Below, piece after piece: positions 11,851-24,155 of a DNA stretch of 64,000 nucleotides. A program made the translations under genes and the position numbers. The stretch is from Yponomeuta sedellus (taxonomy: Eukaryota; Arthropoda; Insecta; Lepidoptera; Yponomeutidae): the NCBI GenBank assembly GCA_934045075.1, contig OW203727.1, positions 16,180,861 through 16,244,860 of the forward strand. The letters run 5' to 3'. The notes below the pieces were generated by a model that saw nothing but the letters and a program-made list of their open reading frames with translations, made no database searches and was not told where the DNA came from. How positions within the stretch are numbered: the first letter of the stretch is position 1; every line of letters starts with the position of its first letter.

Positions 11851-12353
11851 AAAACCTATTTAGAGGCTAAAAATTTCACCCATGCCGGGATTCGAACCCG
11901 CAACCTCTGGCTATCCGTACCAGCGCTCTACCAATTGAGCCAATGGGCGACTCACGGCATCAGTGAAATTTCGAACCTCTTTACAATATTCTCTGTATTT
12001 CACCCATGCCGGGATTCGAACCCGCAACCTCTGGCTATGGTGTAATCATGTGGGTACAGTGATATCGTTCCGATGTTAAAACCTAACTGCAAAGTAGGTA
12101 GTCGGGGCTGTAAGTAATGCAATTTGCTTAAGTCAGATGTCGCTGCCTGTACGTAATACAGAGAATATTGTAAAGAGGTTCGAAATTTCACTGATGCCGT
12201 GAGTCGCCCATTGGCTCAATTGGTAGAGCGCTGGTACGGATAGCCAGAGGTTGCGGGTTCGAATCCCGGCATGGGTGAAATTTTTAGCCTCTAAATAGGT
12301 TTTTAAATTTGTTCCTTCGCACGGGTTAGTGCATTAAAAATAAAAAATAGTGT
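11851..12353 (+). mobile_element. tRNA-derived SINE (308-bp family) with inverted 5' part
   Basis: It is flanked by a perfect 15-bp duplication agttgtcataactta (11836-11850 and 12354-12368). The left part (to about 12035) is in minus orientation, with one complete tRNA-like segment and one fragment. The right part is in plus orientation, with a tRNA-like segment at about 12200-12275 and the A-rich tail gcattaaaaataaaaaatag. The inversion inside one TSD pair indicates twin priming. Confidence 0.85.
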
Positions 12354-12368
12354 AGTTGTCATAACTTA

Positions 12369-14258
12369 CAATCTATTTTCAAAATAAACACAGTGTTTTG
12401 GAAGTTGTAAACATTTTATTACTTGACCTGCAAGAACCCTCATAAGAAGTACCTGAAACTTAGAAATATAAAGTTGTGAAAAATGGGCCAGTCTCAGCAT
12501 GATGCCAAAGCTGGATTCGCGTTGGTTTTCAGACCGAAACATGAAATAAAGAGGTAACATTTCATTGGATTTCAGTGCCTTCCACCTTTAAAACCTAAAC
12601 TCACGCGTGTGACCCAGAGGGGTAGACGTGGCAAGTGGGACTGCCACTTGCCACGATTCATTGCCAGTTTCTTTAGATGTATATCGTATGCAATTAGGTT
12701 TGTTTGGGGTGAGTTTCTTTACTTTTATAATTTCTTATTTTCTATAGCTATCCGGACATAAGGGTCAATATTAATTATAATAACTTACATTATAAAAAAT
12801 ATTTGTTATATTATTCGAAAAAAAGCATCATTTTCAATGACATGCCTTTCAATGCCGTAAGTGGTTGTAAGCCAGTAATTAATATGAGAAATGTTGTACC
12901 ATCTTATATTACTCATTAATATAGCCCTAGGTGCTAAGTGAAGATTGAAAATAAACTTGTTTTTCTTTTTGCACATTTATATTATTAATATAAATGTGCA
13001 AAAAGAAAAACAAGTTTATTTTTATCTCGTAGTCCCGTCCCGTCCCGTCCATCGATCATAAAGAGATTTTGTCTATCTTTAGGTCTATCTTCAAATTGTT
13101 AGTCAAGTATCACTTGTTATTCTGCACTAACACGTAGTATCTAAATAGTTTCATGCTGTTTCATTCTTATTATTAAGCAGCCAGGAACGCATAGTTTAGG
13201 TAGGAACAATTTTTGATTAAATGAACGACCTAATATTTCTTTTTGGCATTGACAGGTTTGCAGAATGAAATTGACTTATTCGTCTTCTTTCTTTCTAATA
13301 AGGTTGTATTGTATAAATAAGGCTGATAGTGGTCGCTTTTAACGAGAAGGACGTCGATTGTACTCTCTTAACATTATATATTAAGTACGTTATTGCTGTA
13401 AATTACAGGTTTGCATTAAAGGATTTCCTATGTAGTTATTCGATTATGAGGATACAGAATAATCCTCATACATTATACTGTCTTATATTAAACGGGTCCA
13501 ATCGCGATCATTGAGTGTCGCGACTGAGTAAGAAATACTATTAGTCTACTCATTGATATAAATCGTTCATTGTATTGAGTTTCATTTAAATTGCTTCTCA
13601 TTTTTTTTAAAAAGGTGTGATTTAATACAGGTCTACTCAACAATCAAGTCGACATATTGTACTAAAATTTAAAAAACGGACATTGCTTATCTCTTTATGC
13701 TTTCTTTTCAAATGCATATTCAGAAATAATCCGGATATATCCAATAAAATAAAAAGGTTTATTGCCAAAAATTACAGATAGCCAACATAAACAACAGCGA
13801 TCCGTAGCTGAATCGGTTTATAGTATACAAATCAATATTCAATGCGAGAGGTCAGTTAATCCTAGCTAAGTGGTGGAAACAATACCGCAAAACAATAACA
13901 GCCAAAAGTTCTCTTCTCAGTAGAAAACTGATGTTGTCACTTCGAAGTGACTAACCCAGGCAAGTTGTTGATTCTCTAGAATTAACAACAAAATTTTTTG
14001 GTTACTCAAAAAAACCATCAAAAACTGTGTATACCTGCGTAACCTTCTATTAGAACGGGTCTTAAGCTTCGGTTTTTAAAAAAGATTTTAAAATAGACGA
14101 AAAAATATTTTTTTTTTATTAATAATTAATATAGAAAATTAAGAACCAGCGTTAGCGCGACGGAGTATGGATTGAGACTGGCTCAAGAGGTGTCTAGGGA
14201 TTTGGTTGTAAGCAAATGCCTGAGTATTGAAGAAGGGATGATTAAGCAATAGTGTGTA
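12369..14258. other. Non-coding AT-rich DNA with one strong palindrome
   Basis: No gene is supported. It contains the 75-base palindrome at 12948-13022. It also contains, at about 13487-13516, a fragment (aaacgggtccaatcgcgat) of the foldback family described at 57.1 kb, and cccgt repeats at 13033-13050. Confidence 0.5.
12948..13022. repeat. Perfect 37-bp-arm palindrome
   Basis: Two 37-base arms are separated by a single base centred on 12985. The arms start aaaataaacttgttttt. I see no mismatch, so the structure is either recent or actively maintained. It could extrude as a cruciform. Confidence 0.85.
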
Positions 14259-14375
14259 GAAGCGCTCGTAGCCTAGGCGAACCGACTGATTGGAAATGGC
14301 CTTACATTCTTGCGGTGCAGGAAGAAACCCCTGCCCCAGCAGTGGGGACATACAAGGGTTGATATCGATGATATC
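14259..14375 (+). mobile_element. 5S-derived SINE with the 5S core deleted
   Basis: The 5' head (gaagcgctcgtagcctagg) runs to about 14300 and joins directly to the 3' tail (ccccagcagtggggacatac, gttgatatcgatgatatcg). The whole middle, including the 5S-like promoter, is missing. This copy should not be transcribable by polymerase III. Confidence 0.75.
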
Positions 14376-14873
14376 GTATACAAGGTAAGGGTTTAACACA
14401 ATATACCATTCAAATGCTTTTATTTTTATGTTTTCAATTGCAACCACAAAGTAAGTTTTTAAAAGGTGCGGGTTGTTGTACCACATATCTATATTAAAAA
14501 TCGATATGACATATCAAGAAAACTGGTAATTTCTGGATATTTCCGATATTTCAGTTCGAGAGCCGATTTTTTTTTTCTCTGGCTCTATTTAGTTTGTGAC
14601 CATACCACAGTTGCTCCATCTGCGGACATGAGTTTCGTTTTAGCCCCCCGAGCCGAGGGTAACCGCCCTCGATTTGGTTTGGCCTGCCATTATTCTTAGA
14701 CAAATGAAGTGTTAAGATATGCGGGTTCTTATGTAAGAAAGCTGGGCACTTTTCCGCCCACTAAGAATTTGGCAGTGATATCGCATGAAACTTTAACATA
14801 CATGACCCCATGAAGACCCCAGCCGGGGTAAAAAAAAACCACCCCAGGTCTTGGATGTTTACATGTTTGTGTA

Positions 14874-16455
14874 TGTGATGTTATGCTATGCTATGCTATG
14901 CCATGTTATGCCATGCTATGCCATGCTATGCCATGCTATGCCATGCTATGCCATGCTATGCCATGCTATGCCATGCTATGCCATGCTATGCCATGCTATG
15001 CCATGCTATGCCATGCTATACCATTCTATGCCATGCCATGCTATGCTATGCTATGCCATGCTATGCCATGCTATGCCATGCTATGCCATGCTATGCCATG
15101 CTATGCCATGCTATGCCATGCTATGCCATGCTATGCCATGCTATGCCATGCTATGCCATGCTATGCCATGCTATGCCATGCTATGCCATGCTATGCCATG
15201 CTATGCCATGCTATGCCATGCTATGCCATGCTATGCCATGCTATGCCATGCTATGCCATTCTATGCCATGCTATGCCATGCTATGCCATGCTATGCCGTG
15301 CTATGCCATGCTATGCCATGCTATGCCATGCTATGCCATGCTATACCATTCTATGCCATGCCATGCTATGCTATGCTATGCCATGCTATGCCATGCTATG
15401 CCATGCTATGCCATGCTATGCCATGCTATGCCATGCTATGCCATGCTATGCCATGCTATGCCATGCTATGCCATGCTATGCCATGCTATGCCATGCTATG
15501 CCATGCTATGCCATGCTATGCCATGCTATGCCATGCTATGCCATGCTATGCCATGCTATGCCATGCTATGCCATGCTATGCCATGCTATGCCATTCTATG
15601 CCATGCTATGCCATGCTATGCCATGCTATGCCGTGCTATGCCATGCTATGCCATGCTATGCCATGCTATGCCATGCTATGCCATGCTATGCCATGCTATG
15701 CCATGCTATGCCATGCTATGCCATGCTATGCCATGCTATGCCATGCTATGCCATGCTATGCCATGCTATGCCATGCTATGCCATGCTATGCCATGCTATG
15801 CCATGCTATGCCATGCTATGCCATGCTATGCCATGCTATGCCATGCTATGCCATGCTATGCCATGCTATGCCATGCTATGCCATGCTATACCATTCTATG
15901 CCATGCCATGCTATGCTATGCTATGCCATGCTATGCCATGCTATGCCATGCTATGCCATGCTATGCCATGCTATGCCATGCTATGCCATGCTATGCCATG
16001 CTATGCCATGCTATGCCATGCTATGCCATGCTATGCCATGCTATGCCATGCTATGCCATGCTATGCCATGCTATGCCATGCTATGCCATGCTATGCCATG
16101 CTATGCCATGCTATGCCATGCTATGCCATGCTATGCCATTCTATGCCATGCTATGCCATGCTATGCCATGCTATGCCGTGCTATGCCATGCTATGCCATG
16201 CTATGCCATGCTATGCCATGCTATGCCATGCTATGCCATGCTATGCCATGCTATGCCATGCTATGCCATGCTATGCCATGCTATGCCATGCTATGCCATG
16301 CTATGCCATGCTATGCCATGCTATGCCATGCTATGCCATGCTATGCCATGCTATGCCATGCTATGCCATGCTATGCCATGCTATGCCATGCTATGCCATG
16401 CTATGTCATGCTATGCCATGCTATGCCATGTTATGCCATGCTATGCCATGGCTAT
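14874..16455 (+). repeat. 10-bp satellite (CTATGCCATG)n with 545-bp higher-order repeat
   Basis: About 1.58 kb is built almost entirely of the decamer ctatgccatg. Rare variant units act as markers: ctataccatt at 15016, 15341 and 15886; ctatgccatt at 15251, 15586 and 16131; ctatgccgtg at 15291, 15626 and 16171. The second and third marker sets are each exactly 545 bases apart, which shows a duplicated higher-order block. The first block is shorter by a ~210-base deletion. The decamer lacks stops in all three forward frames, hence three ~540-codon open frames of a ten-residue repeat. They are not evidence for a gene. Confidence 0.95.
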
Positions 16456-17507
16456 GCATGGCAAAATATTTCTTAGGATATCCGTATCCTATGAAATGTT
16501 TTGAACGAATATTTTGAATCAAATATACGGCGGTAAGAATAGGTAGTATAGACCTAAAAAACACGTCCCATGAGTTAACTCCTTCTTTGTACATAATCCT
16601 AAAAATAAGCTGATCTGGGAGAAAAAAGATATCCACTATTTGTATTTGCAGTTTTCTCTCATTTCTGATAATTGCCAGTTTCCTTATAACCTACTATAAT
16701 AGGTACATATTTAAGAAGGCGGCGGCACAACTAACCTCTGAGTTATTATGCTGGAGCATAACCTAATTACCGTAATGTTATTAGCACAGTCGCGGCGGGG
16801 AGGGGTGAGGGATGAACGGGAGGGAGGGACTTCATACTCCAATATACACTGCTAATACTAGTTCATTTATGACAAGGCAAATAAAGTTCGTGAATATCTG
16901 ATCAGTTTAATCTTAGAGCCAATTACCTAAGTGAAGACACAAATTAATATGATGTAGAAGAGCTGTGATTCTAGTAACCTCATTACCTATTTAATTTTAC
17001 TAGCTATGCTGTGTTAGCGGTGTTATCGATTTTCCGAAAACATCTTATTTCCATTAGTGCGATACTTTCCCGCAGTAAAACTTAGCCTATGTGTTAATCC
17101 AGGGTATGAGCTAACTCCATGATAAAATTTATTAAAATCGCTTGAGCCGTTTAGACGTGAAGAAGTAACAAACATACACACTCACAAATTTTCGCCATTA
17201 TAATATTAGAGTGTGATATATTAAATATATAATAATTTATACAAGTGTGATGTGATATGACAAGGCACACTAACAGCAAGCAAACTAACAAAATACTTAA
17301 TTTTTCCTTTACATCTTTACTTCATCTACGATCACAAAAGGGTTACAAGAAGATAAAATTACAATTACACGTATGTACACCACTTATAGGTAAGCTCAGC
17401 ATTTATAAGCTTACATGGTACATAAGCTGATGTCACAAAAAATGATACCTAAACTAGATAACGCATCATCTAAACTGCCTTTGTATTTTCCCTTTGTATT
17501 TCTACCC
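16456..17507. other. Non-coding DNA with an interspersed repeat
   Basis: No gene is supported. The segment 17030-17215 is the reverse-oriented relative of the repeat at 11018-11160, ending ccattataatattagagtg. The remainder is ordinary AT-rich sequence up to the SINE at 17508. Confidence 0.5.
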
Positions 17508-17910
17508 GCGAAGCGCTCGTGGCCTAGGCGAACCGAGTGATTGGAATCAATCACTTGGTTAAGCAACTACAGGCGTGGTCTGGTACAGGATGGGTGAGCG
17601 TCCCGTGACTACCGCTTGTGGCATTTTTCCGAGCGCTTCCGTGCTTCGCAAGGCACGTTCAGCCGTTGGTGCCGGCTGTCATATAAGGCAGTCGTTAAGC
17701 CATATCAGAGGCCTTATGGGCGGTTTGATAACTTCTGACAGTAAATGCTCGCCACTGTCCTACAATCCTCCACCAACCCGGACTTGGCTCCCGTGGTGGA
17801 GTATGGCCACAGATTAGATAATAGTTACTACGGTATGGCCTAACCTTCCTGCGATGCAGCAAGAGACCCGTGGCCCAGCAGTGGGGACATACAAGGGTTG
17901 ATAACGTAAC
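17508..17910 (+). mobile_element. 5S-derived SINE, full length with TSD
   Basis: It is flanked by a 12-bp duplication gtatttctaccc (17496-17507 and 17911-17922), so both ends are defined. It starts gaagcgctcgtggccta and then has the 5S-like region (taagcaactacaggcg, aggatgggtgagcg). The body ends with the LINE-like tail ccagcagtggggacatac and gttgataacg. Length is about 400 bp. This is one of the two copies that fix the family's termini; the other is at 24156. Confidence 0.9.
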
Positions 17911-18262
17911 GTATTTCTACCCATCAAAAATTCCTAGATTCGAAATTCTTGGAATCTCGGGATGTTTGATGGGCAATGTCCAAATCATTGCTCAAATCGT
18001 TGTAGAAACGTCACATTCGAAAGATGGCTCCATTGTAAGGTACATTATTGTTAGAAGTTGGAACTTGGAATAAGCGAAAAATCTTTGGGGCGGTATTTAT
18101 AAACCACGATTCCACTAAAGCACTCCTTAGAGGCACTTTATTTAAACTGTGTTCACATCGTTTCCTAGTAAAATCTCCACCACAGATTATTTAATCGGAG
18201 TTTACAGTGTTTTCTTACAAGTTAGATAAGCCTTTTAGTAGGGCCATTGTACTAAGGAAGCG

Positions 18263-18526
18263 TGTAACGGTGCAAACCTCTTTACACCATTTTTATTTCT
18301 TTTTCTATCTATCATTTTCAAATATTTAAATTTTGTCACTCATTCTTCGATTTCCCTCATTTTTCATCCACTACGACTTTACCCTTTGACCAGATTACCT
18401 GCTTATCCGTTTTTATCCAGTTTTTTCTGTTTTATTAAAATATTATACTAAATCTACAAATAAAACCACATCTGAAGTCGTTCCAGAGTTTATTCATTAT
18501 TATAAAATTATATATAAAACGTTTCA
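18263..18526 (+). repeat. 5' LTR
   Basis: A 264-bp repeat, TGTAACGG to GTTTCA, nearly identical to 20297-20560. It holds an AATAAA at about 18459 that could serve as polyadenylation signal. Confidence 0.88.
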
Positions 18527-20296
18527 CTGTCGCCCAACGATAATAACGAAACCCAACGTCACCCCACGGCTTGATACGCCGAGACGACAAAGCCCACCCA
18601 CCACGACTACGCTGCGAGTGCGAAGGCAAATACGAGTGCGATTACCACAATTATACGTGTGCACAATCGTCGAACTGCTGCTGCTGTTTCATACCCACGA
18701 CCCACGACCTCATACATCACAGACGCATCCCTTGGAGCTCCCCAGCCTTGCTCAAGGGTTCTGTCGGACTTCTCCGCCGCCCCCAACTTTACCCACCAAC
18801 CCACAACCACAGGCTGCTCACTAGCAGTTCCATAGACCTCGGTAACCTGGAATTTATAATTCCAGGTGGGACTGGTTACTAACTTAGTTGCCTCAGGAGA
18901 GTATCCTGGGTAATTACACGTAGACAGCCTAGCTTTACCCTCTAGGTCTTCGAGGCCGATTCGAAGGTAAGGCAAAACTGCACTCATACAGTCTATTGAT
19001 AACAATATTATATTATTAAAATTTAAATTATAATTATTTACAAAATCTTTGCAAACCAAATTTCTAGACGTCAGTAATTCTGACACCATTCATTGTCATA
19101 AAATTTTTCAAAATTCAAAACAAAACCTCCACAGGTTAAACCTACAAGGAACTCTTTGGCAATAAAATAAAAACTTCACCCGCACCCCATCCTTACCTCA
19201 TTACTAAAATAATTTCTTAACCTCTTTTCTAATTTAAAAACCTATTTCCTTAAAACTATTTTCTTCTTAAACCTCTTTTCTTATTATCCGTATTCTTTTT
19301 AAAATTTTAACTGTCAACTTGTACAAAACCTACCAATGCCACCTTTTTATAGTTCTAATTTTCTGTATATATAGTCACCACATTACCTTTTCGGACACAT
19401 CTTCATAATATTTCTCTATTTATTAACTATATTTAAACTACCCTTACCTTGTGTATCTCTAAACCATAAACTTAGAGCACCTTTTTAACTTACCTATCCT
19501 TTAGTGCGTACTAAGCACACTTACACCACTATCCTCCAGGACATTTGCTAACCATTTTTTTTAGAACATCCAAATATTCAATCAGGTGCGGCGACAACAC
19601 GTTAAATAAGCCTAGGTCAACTAATATATTTATCAATCGCGTTATCTAATTAAACGCGTTACGGTGTTTACCCCACCATAGCTCTTGAGAGCACTACTAC
19701 GACGGATTCTACCCCGTCGGATACTATGTACCCAATATTATAAATATTGTTAAAATGTAAATAACTTTCATAGAGCGGATTGTGACTAAATAAATAAGCC
19801 TTATCACTACCGAATACCAGCGGGTGGTAACTGGCTAAATAAGCCTATTACTAATTTAGGCCAGTTTCTGGATAAATCTAATTAATAAAAATAGATTTTG
19901 TCTATAATGAGTGAACGTCTTCACCTTTACTGTAGTTGAAGACAATGACAGATGATGCATGCTAGGGATGAGTGGTAGATGATGAATAGAAGTGGAACTG
20001 CCTAATGTAAATATTCATTGTAGATATCACCCCACACCTTCTAAATTTTTTTTTCATCGCCCATCTTTTATATTTTATTTTATTTTAATATTTAAGAATA
20101 ACTAAGTTTATTTACTTACCATCCCACATCCCCGACCTTCATCGACCTTACTTTGGATTCTCGACTTTAAATTTTAAATTAAACAATTTTACTTGACAAT
20201 TTTTTTATAAAAAAAATTTTGTTTTATTTGTTTTTAAATATATTTTTTAAATAAATATATTTAATATTTTTTTTTTTACCGGTAGCCCCCGGGTTG

Positions 20297-20560
20297 TGTA
20301 ACGGTGCAAACCTCTTTACACCATTTTTATTTCTTTTCCTATCTATCATTTTCAAATATTTAAATTTTGTCACTCATTCTTCGATTTCCCTCATTTTTCA
20401 TCCACTACGACTTTACCCTTTGACCAGATTACCTGCTTATCCGTTTTTATCCAGTTTTTTCTGTTTTATTAAAATATTATACTAAATCTACAAATAAAAC
20501 CACATCTGAAGTCGTTCCAGAGTTTATTCATTATTATAAAATTATATATAAAACGTTCCA
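20297..20560 (+). repeat. 3' LTR
   Basis: A 264-bp repeat, TGTAACGG to GTTCCA. The bases just upstream (accggtagcccccgggttg) are not a good polypurine tract, which is unusual for an LTR element. Confidence 0.88.
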
Positions 20561-20564
20561 AGCG

Positions 20565-22912
20565 TATGTTAATACCTCAGTCGCTAAGGTTTCCTCACAA
20601 TGTCTTTATTCGCAGTTAGCAAGTAGTATTTTGCGAAGTCCTTTAGTCGTCGAAATATAATTGTTTTTAGAAGGTAACAAAATTCACTTCATCTTGTTAG
20701 GTTACATGATGGTCCTTAATAGGTCCTTATTTATATTATCTATGCTACTTTACTAGTTATAAATACAAATATATTTATTTTCTCCAGTACCTACACAATG
20801 CACTTAAAATTAGTAACTCATTATTATTACAATGTTACATTATGTAGTAGGAGACAGGAGTCCAAAATAGGTTTACCCCGTGCTATGGATCTCCTGGCTT
20901 CCACTTCTCCAAAACCGAGGACACTGTCTCTAATGTATACAGTTTGAGCGTGCAATGGATAACATTAACTCAAGTTTAAGTACAAGTATATTATAACCAA
21001 ACTCAATATAAGTTTCTTAAATTACATTAACTTGCCTACTCTTTATAAAGTTTAGAAGTAATAGGTACCTGGTATTTAACTAAAACCTGTGACCTCTACT
21101 TAGCCCTACGACCTAGGTCTTGGGTTCGGTATTCAGCCACTGAGCAAAGGGTGTGTAAAGGTGTGTGTGTATGTGCATAAGTATGTGTGTGTTTGTTATG
21201 AAAATCAAATGAAGTTATGAGAACCTAGTCTATGTAAATTCCTAGTAAGCTCGTCTTTAGCACATTAATGAGATTGATAGATACGCGAAGTCAATAGCTG
21301 AAAAACGAGGACAATAAAAGTTTGATGGCCACTACAGTGTGCATTAAATATAATTAGGTCAACGAGTTTAGCTAAGCCGGGTCCCATCAAGCGAATGGAC
21401 TTTTTGTGACCATTTTAATGATAGGGCTTACAGTACCATCCGCTAGCAAGGCAGGAATATGTCAGGGTCGTCGCACCGCCTCCACCTGCTGGGCTATGGA
21501 CTCCATGACTGCAAAAGTTTACCAAACTAGTGTTAAGGACTGGTTTGGTACAATTTCGTCTTTTAGTTAGGCGTTGTGTCCCACTGCTAGGCATAGTTTT
21601 TCACTATAATTTTTCACTGATATTTTTCAGACAGCCAAGGTCTGCGGGTCATTGTTCTGATGGACGGAGAGGCTGTATTAATTGTTCGCGAATATTTTAG
21701 AAACCGCTATGGGCGCTATGGCGCTGATTAGGGGAGAGCTATGTCCAGCAGCGGACCAATATAGCTTGAAGAAGAAGATTTTAAAACCAGATTCCTCAAG
21801 TATTTTTTATTTTTATTTTGCCTCTCTACTTAAGAGTACGTAATAATCTAAAGAGATGGCATTTTTTATTACTAATTAAATAATTAAGGCTTGTAAACTA
21901 TCTAGATTTCAGAATGTATGATGTCTATCCGAACTTATGTTATATAGCGATCCTGTGATCCTTTCTATCCAGCCCATTAGTTGCAAGAAGCATAGTCCTT
22001 CTCTCCATTGCAGCCTCACCAATCTCTGCATAGTCAGGGTCAGAAGTCAAGATAGGAGTGCCACAGACACTTTTGGTTTCGTTTCGTTTTATTTCATTTC
22101 ATACTCTTCCAGCAAAGTCGACTGCCCTCCTACTTTTGAACTTGAAAGCTCTGCCGCGCCACAGCATGTATGAATCCTAGCCAAATGTTTTAAATTTGTA
22201 TGAGCAGCGGCCGCTGCCGCTACCGTCATCGTCATCGTCACCGCGCCAGTGTGGGACAGGCGTAATATTGACAATCCATGCGTACTGAAATGTTTTTTAT
22301 TCTTCAGCTTCCTTGTAGGAAATGGAAGTCAATCGATACGGAAATAATACACGATTAACTTTAAATTTTCCTATTAGAACCAACCTATTTACGTCGACAG
22401 AGGATACGTCATATAAATAGGCTAGATGTGAATTATCGTAATTTTTTTCTGAAATCCTCTTCGTGATAAATAACAATAATAATCGAAGCTCAGTGAAAAC
22501 ACAATTTATTCATGTCAGTGTCTGTAATTAAGCAAAGAGAGCGTTGGAAGACGGAAGGTTGCGTCCCGACAACCACGTACAGTTTCCGACATGATTAAGC
22601 GTATGTTCTATGATATTGGCACTTACGTCACAGGAGTTAAGAGCTGCTTGGGTATTGACATTGTCGCCGGTGCTACTTGGATCTCATTTCTATGCAAATG
22701 AGGGCGTGTCGGTAGCTATGTATACTGTACTGTACTGTACCTAATAGCTTTCACCCCTAGTTACACTTGGCTGAAAATCGAATTGCCAAAATTTATTTTT
22801 TTGGAACGATTTCTACTTGACCTTATGTTTTGACTGCATTCTATTAAAGATCATGAGAATACAGTTGATAAAAACGGTTAAACGGTAATTACATGTTAAT
22901 AATAGTGACATT
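20565..22912. other. Non-coding DNA with two repeat fragments
   Basis: No gene is supported. At 20573-20625 a block with cgctaaggtttcctcacaat and gcagttagc is shared with 32675-32722. At about 21712-21778 lies the 3' tail of the RTE-like SINE or LINE. The stretch 22200-22250 is GC-rich with ccgtcatcgtcatcgtc repeats. The rest shows nothing recognisable. Confidence 0.5.
21712..21778 (+). mobile_element. Fragment of RTE-type 3' tail
   Basis: Contains ggcgctatggcgctgattag, atgtccagcagcgg and atagcttgaagaagaaga, the terminal block shared with 6071-6344, 59704-59966 and 63535-63975. Confidence 0.7.
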
Positions 22913-23205
22913 GAAGCGCTCGTGGCCTAGTCGAACCGAGTGATTGAATCAGTCACTGCGGTTGCGGTTGGGTGCAGGATGGGTGACCGTCCCGTGACTA
23001 CCACAAGTGGCATTTTTCCGAGCGTTTCCCTGCTTCGCAAGGCAAGTTAAGCCGTTGGTGCCGACTGGCACGTAATGGCAGTCGTTAAGCCATGTCAAAT
23101 GCCTTATGGACGGTTTGATAACTCTTGACAGTAGGGCTCGCCATTGCCTTACAATCCAGGAATAGACCCGTGCCCCAGCAGTGGGGACATATAAGGGTTG
23201 ATATT
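22913..23205 (+). mobile_element. 5S-derived SINE with internal deletions
   Basis: Starts gaagcgctcgtggcctag and keeps the 5S C-box word aggatgggtgaccgt. It is deleted for part of the A-box/intermediate region (ttgcggttgggtgc) and for the block before the tail. It ends gttgatatt. Confidence 0.85.
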
Positions 23206-24143
23206 ATCCATATCATAGGTTTCAAATCAAATACTGAATTCTTAAATTTGTTAAAAAGGAAACAGTGACTTAGCTTCTCAGTTGCATGCAAGTGAAACTA
23301 GTGTAAGCGTGTTAACAAGGTGTCTACGATTCAACAACGTAATAGGATTGTGTGTGCATGTAACGACTTGCGAGCTAAAACAAAACTTATTATGAATGCA
23401 CCAAAGGTGAGAACTCCTTGGACAAACCATTGAAACGTAAGAACTGCAGCAGAGTAATAATCAAAGACATCTGCCATCAAGTGGCACGTGGTTTTACACC
23501 TTTAGTCGTCCAATTGAATGGCTTTGTATCCGATTGCGAAAGAAAAAGATGGTTATAGTTTTGTGAGATGTTGATGTGTGAGAAGTGAGATGTCAACCGA
23601 AAGTCTTATAATAAGCTAATTTTACTCACGTCACGAAAAAAAACTAATGCCAGCTGATATTGCTGACAAAAAGTCACTTAAAAGGAACCAACAAAAAAAA
23701 TGTTATAAAAACAAAGATCCGACGAACAAGGCGCAGATTAGTCCATTGATTTCTCAGCCTTAGAATGCGAGTCTACTCCCGCTTTTTAAAGTTGAAAAAT
23801 CTAACAAACAAAGTTTTCTAAAAGAATACGAATACGATGGGATAAAAAATTTAACAGTCTCATAAAAGGATTGTGTAAGAATTTTTAGCAGGTGGCGTTT
23901 TTGTTTTGTTTTTTTGCGGACGACATATTTAATATATTATGTGTTATGGATCTAATTTTAGACTGCACATGTAAATTGATATAAAGGAGTACGGCGCAGG
24001 AGATATAATGTATGACCTTTGAATTTGAGTATAATCTAGATAAATATAACTATAATATAATTTGGTTGGTATAGAAACATTCCTTCAGCTTCTTTTTATA
24101 GTACATTTATTGTATATATAGTACATATACATACTAGTGTAGT
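23206..24143. other. Non-coding AT-rich DNA, nothing recognised
   Basis: No open frame with a recognisable motif and no repeat structure that I can support. Confidence 0.5.
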
Positions 24144-24155
24144 ACATATGCATTT

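Larger units (their letters stand above)
18263..20560 (+). mobile_element. Non-autonomous LTR retrotransposon
   Basis: Two direct repeats of 264 bp bound a 1,770-bp interior: 5' LTR 18263-18526 and 3' LTR 20297-20560. Each LTR begins TG and ends CA. The pair is flanked by a 4-bp duplication AGCG (18259-18262 and 20561-20564). By eye the LTRs differ at only two or so positions, so the insertion is young. The interior starts ctgtcgcccaacg, one base from a tggcgcccaac-type primer-binding site, which sets the orientation. It encodes no recognisable gag, protease, reverse transcriptase or integrase. The longest open frame (160 codons, minus strand) has no known motif. It is best described as a TRIM/LARD-like passenger moved by an unseen partner. 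Confidence 0.85.

Noticed and set aside
14851..16517. Three ~540-codon open frames encoding a Met/Cys/His/Ala repeat
   Set aside because: They arise because a stop-free 10-bp satellite is open in all three frames. There is no promoter, no codon signal and no known protein.
18607..19089. 160-codon minus-strand frame inside the LTR element
   Set aside because: No gag, pol or host motif. It is on the strand opposite to the element and its composition is random-like.
22720..22742. tgtactgtactgtac tract as a regulatory site
   Set aside because: A very short simple-sequence repeat with no associated gene.
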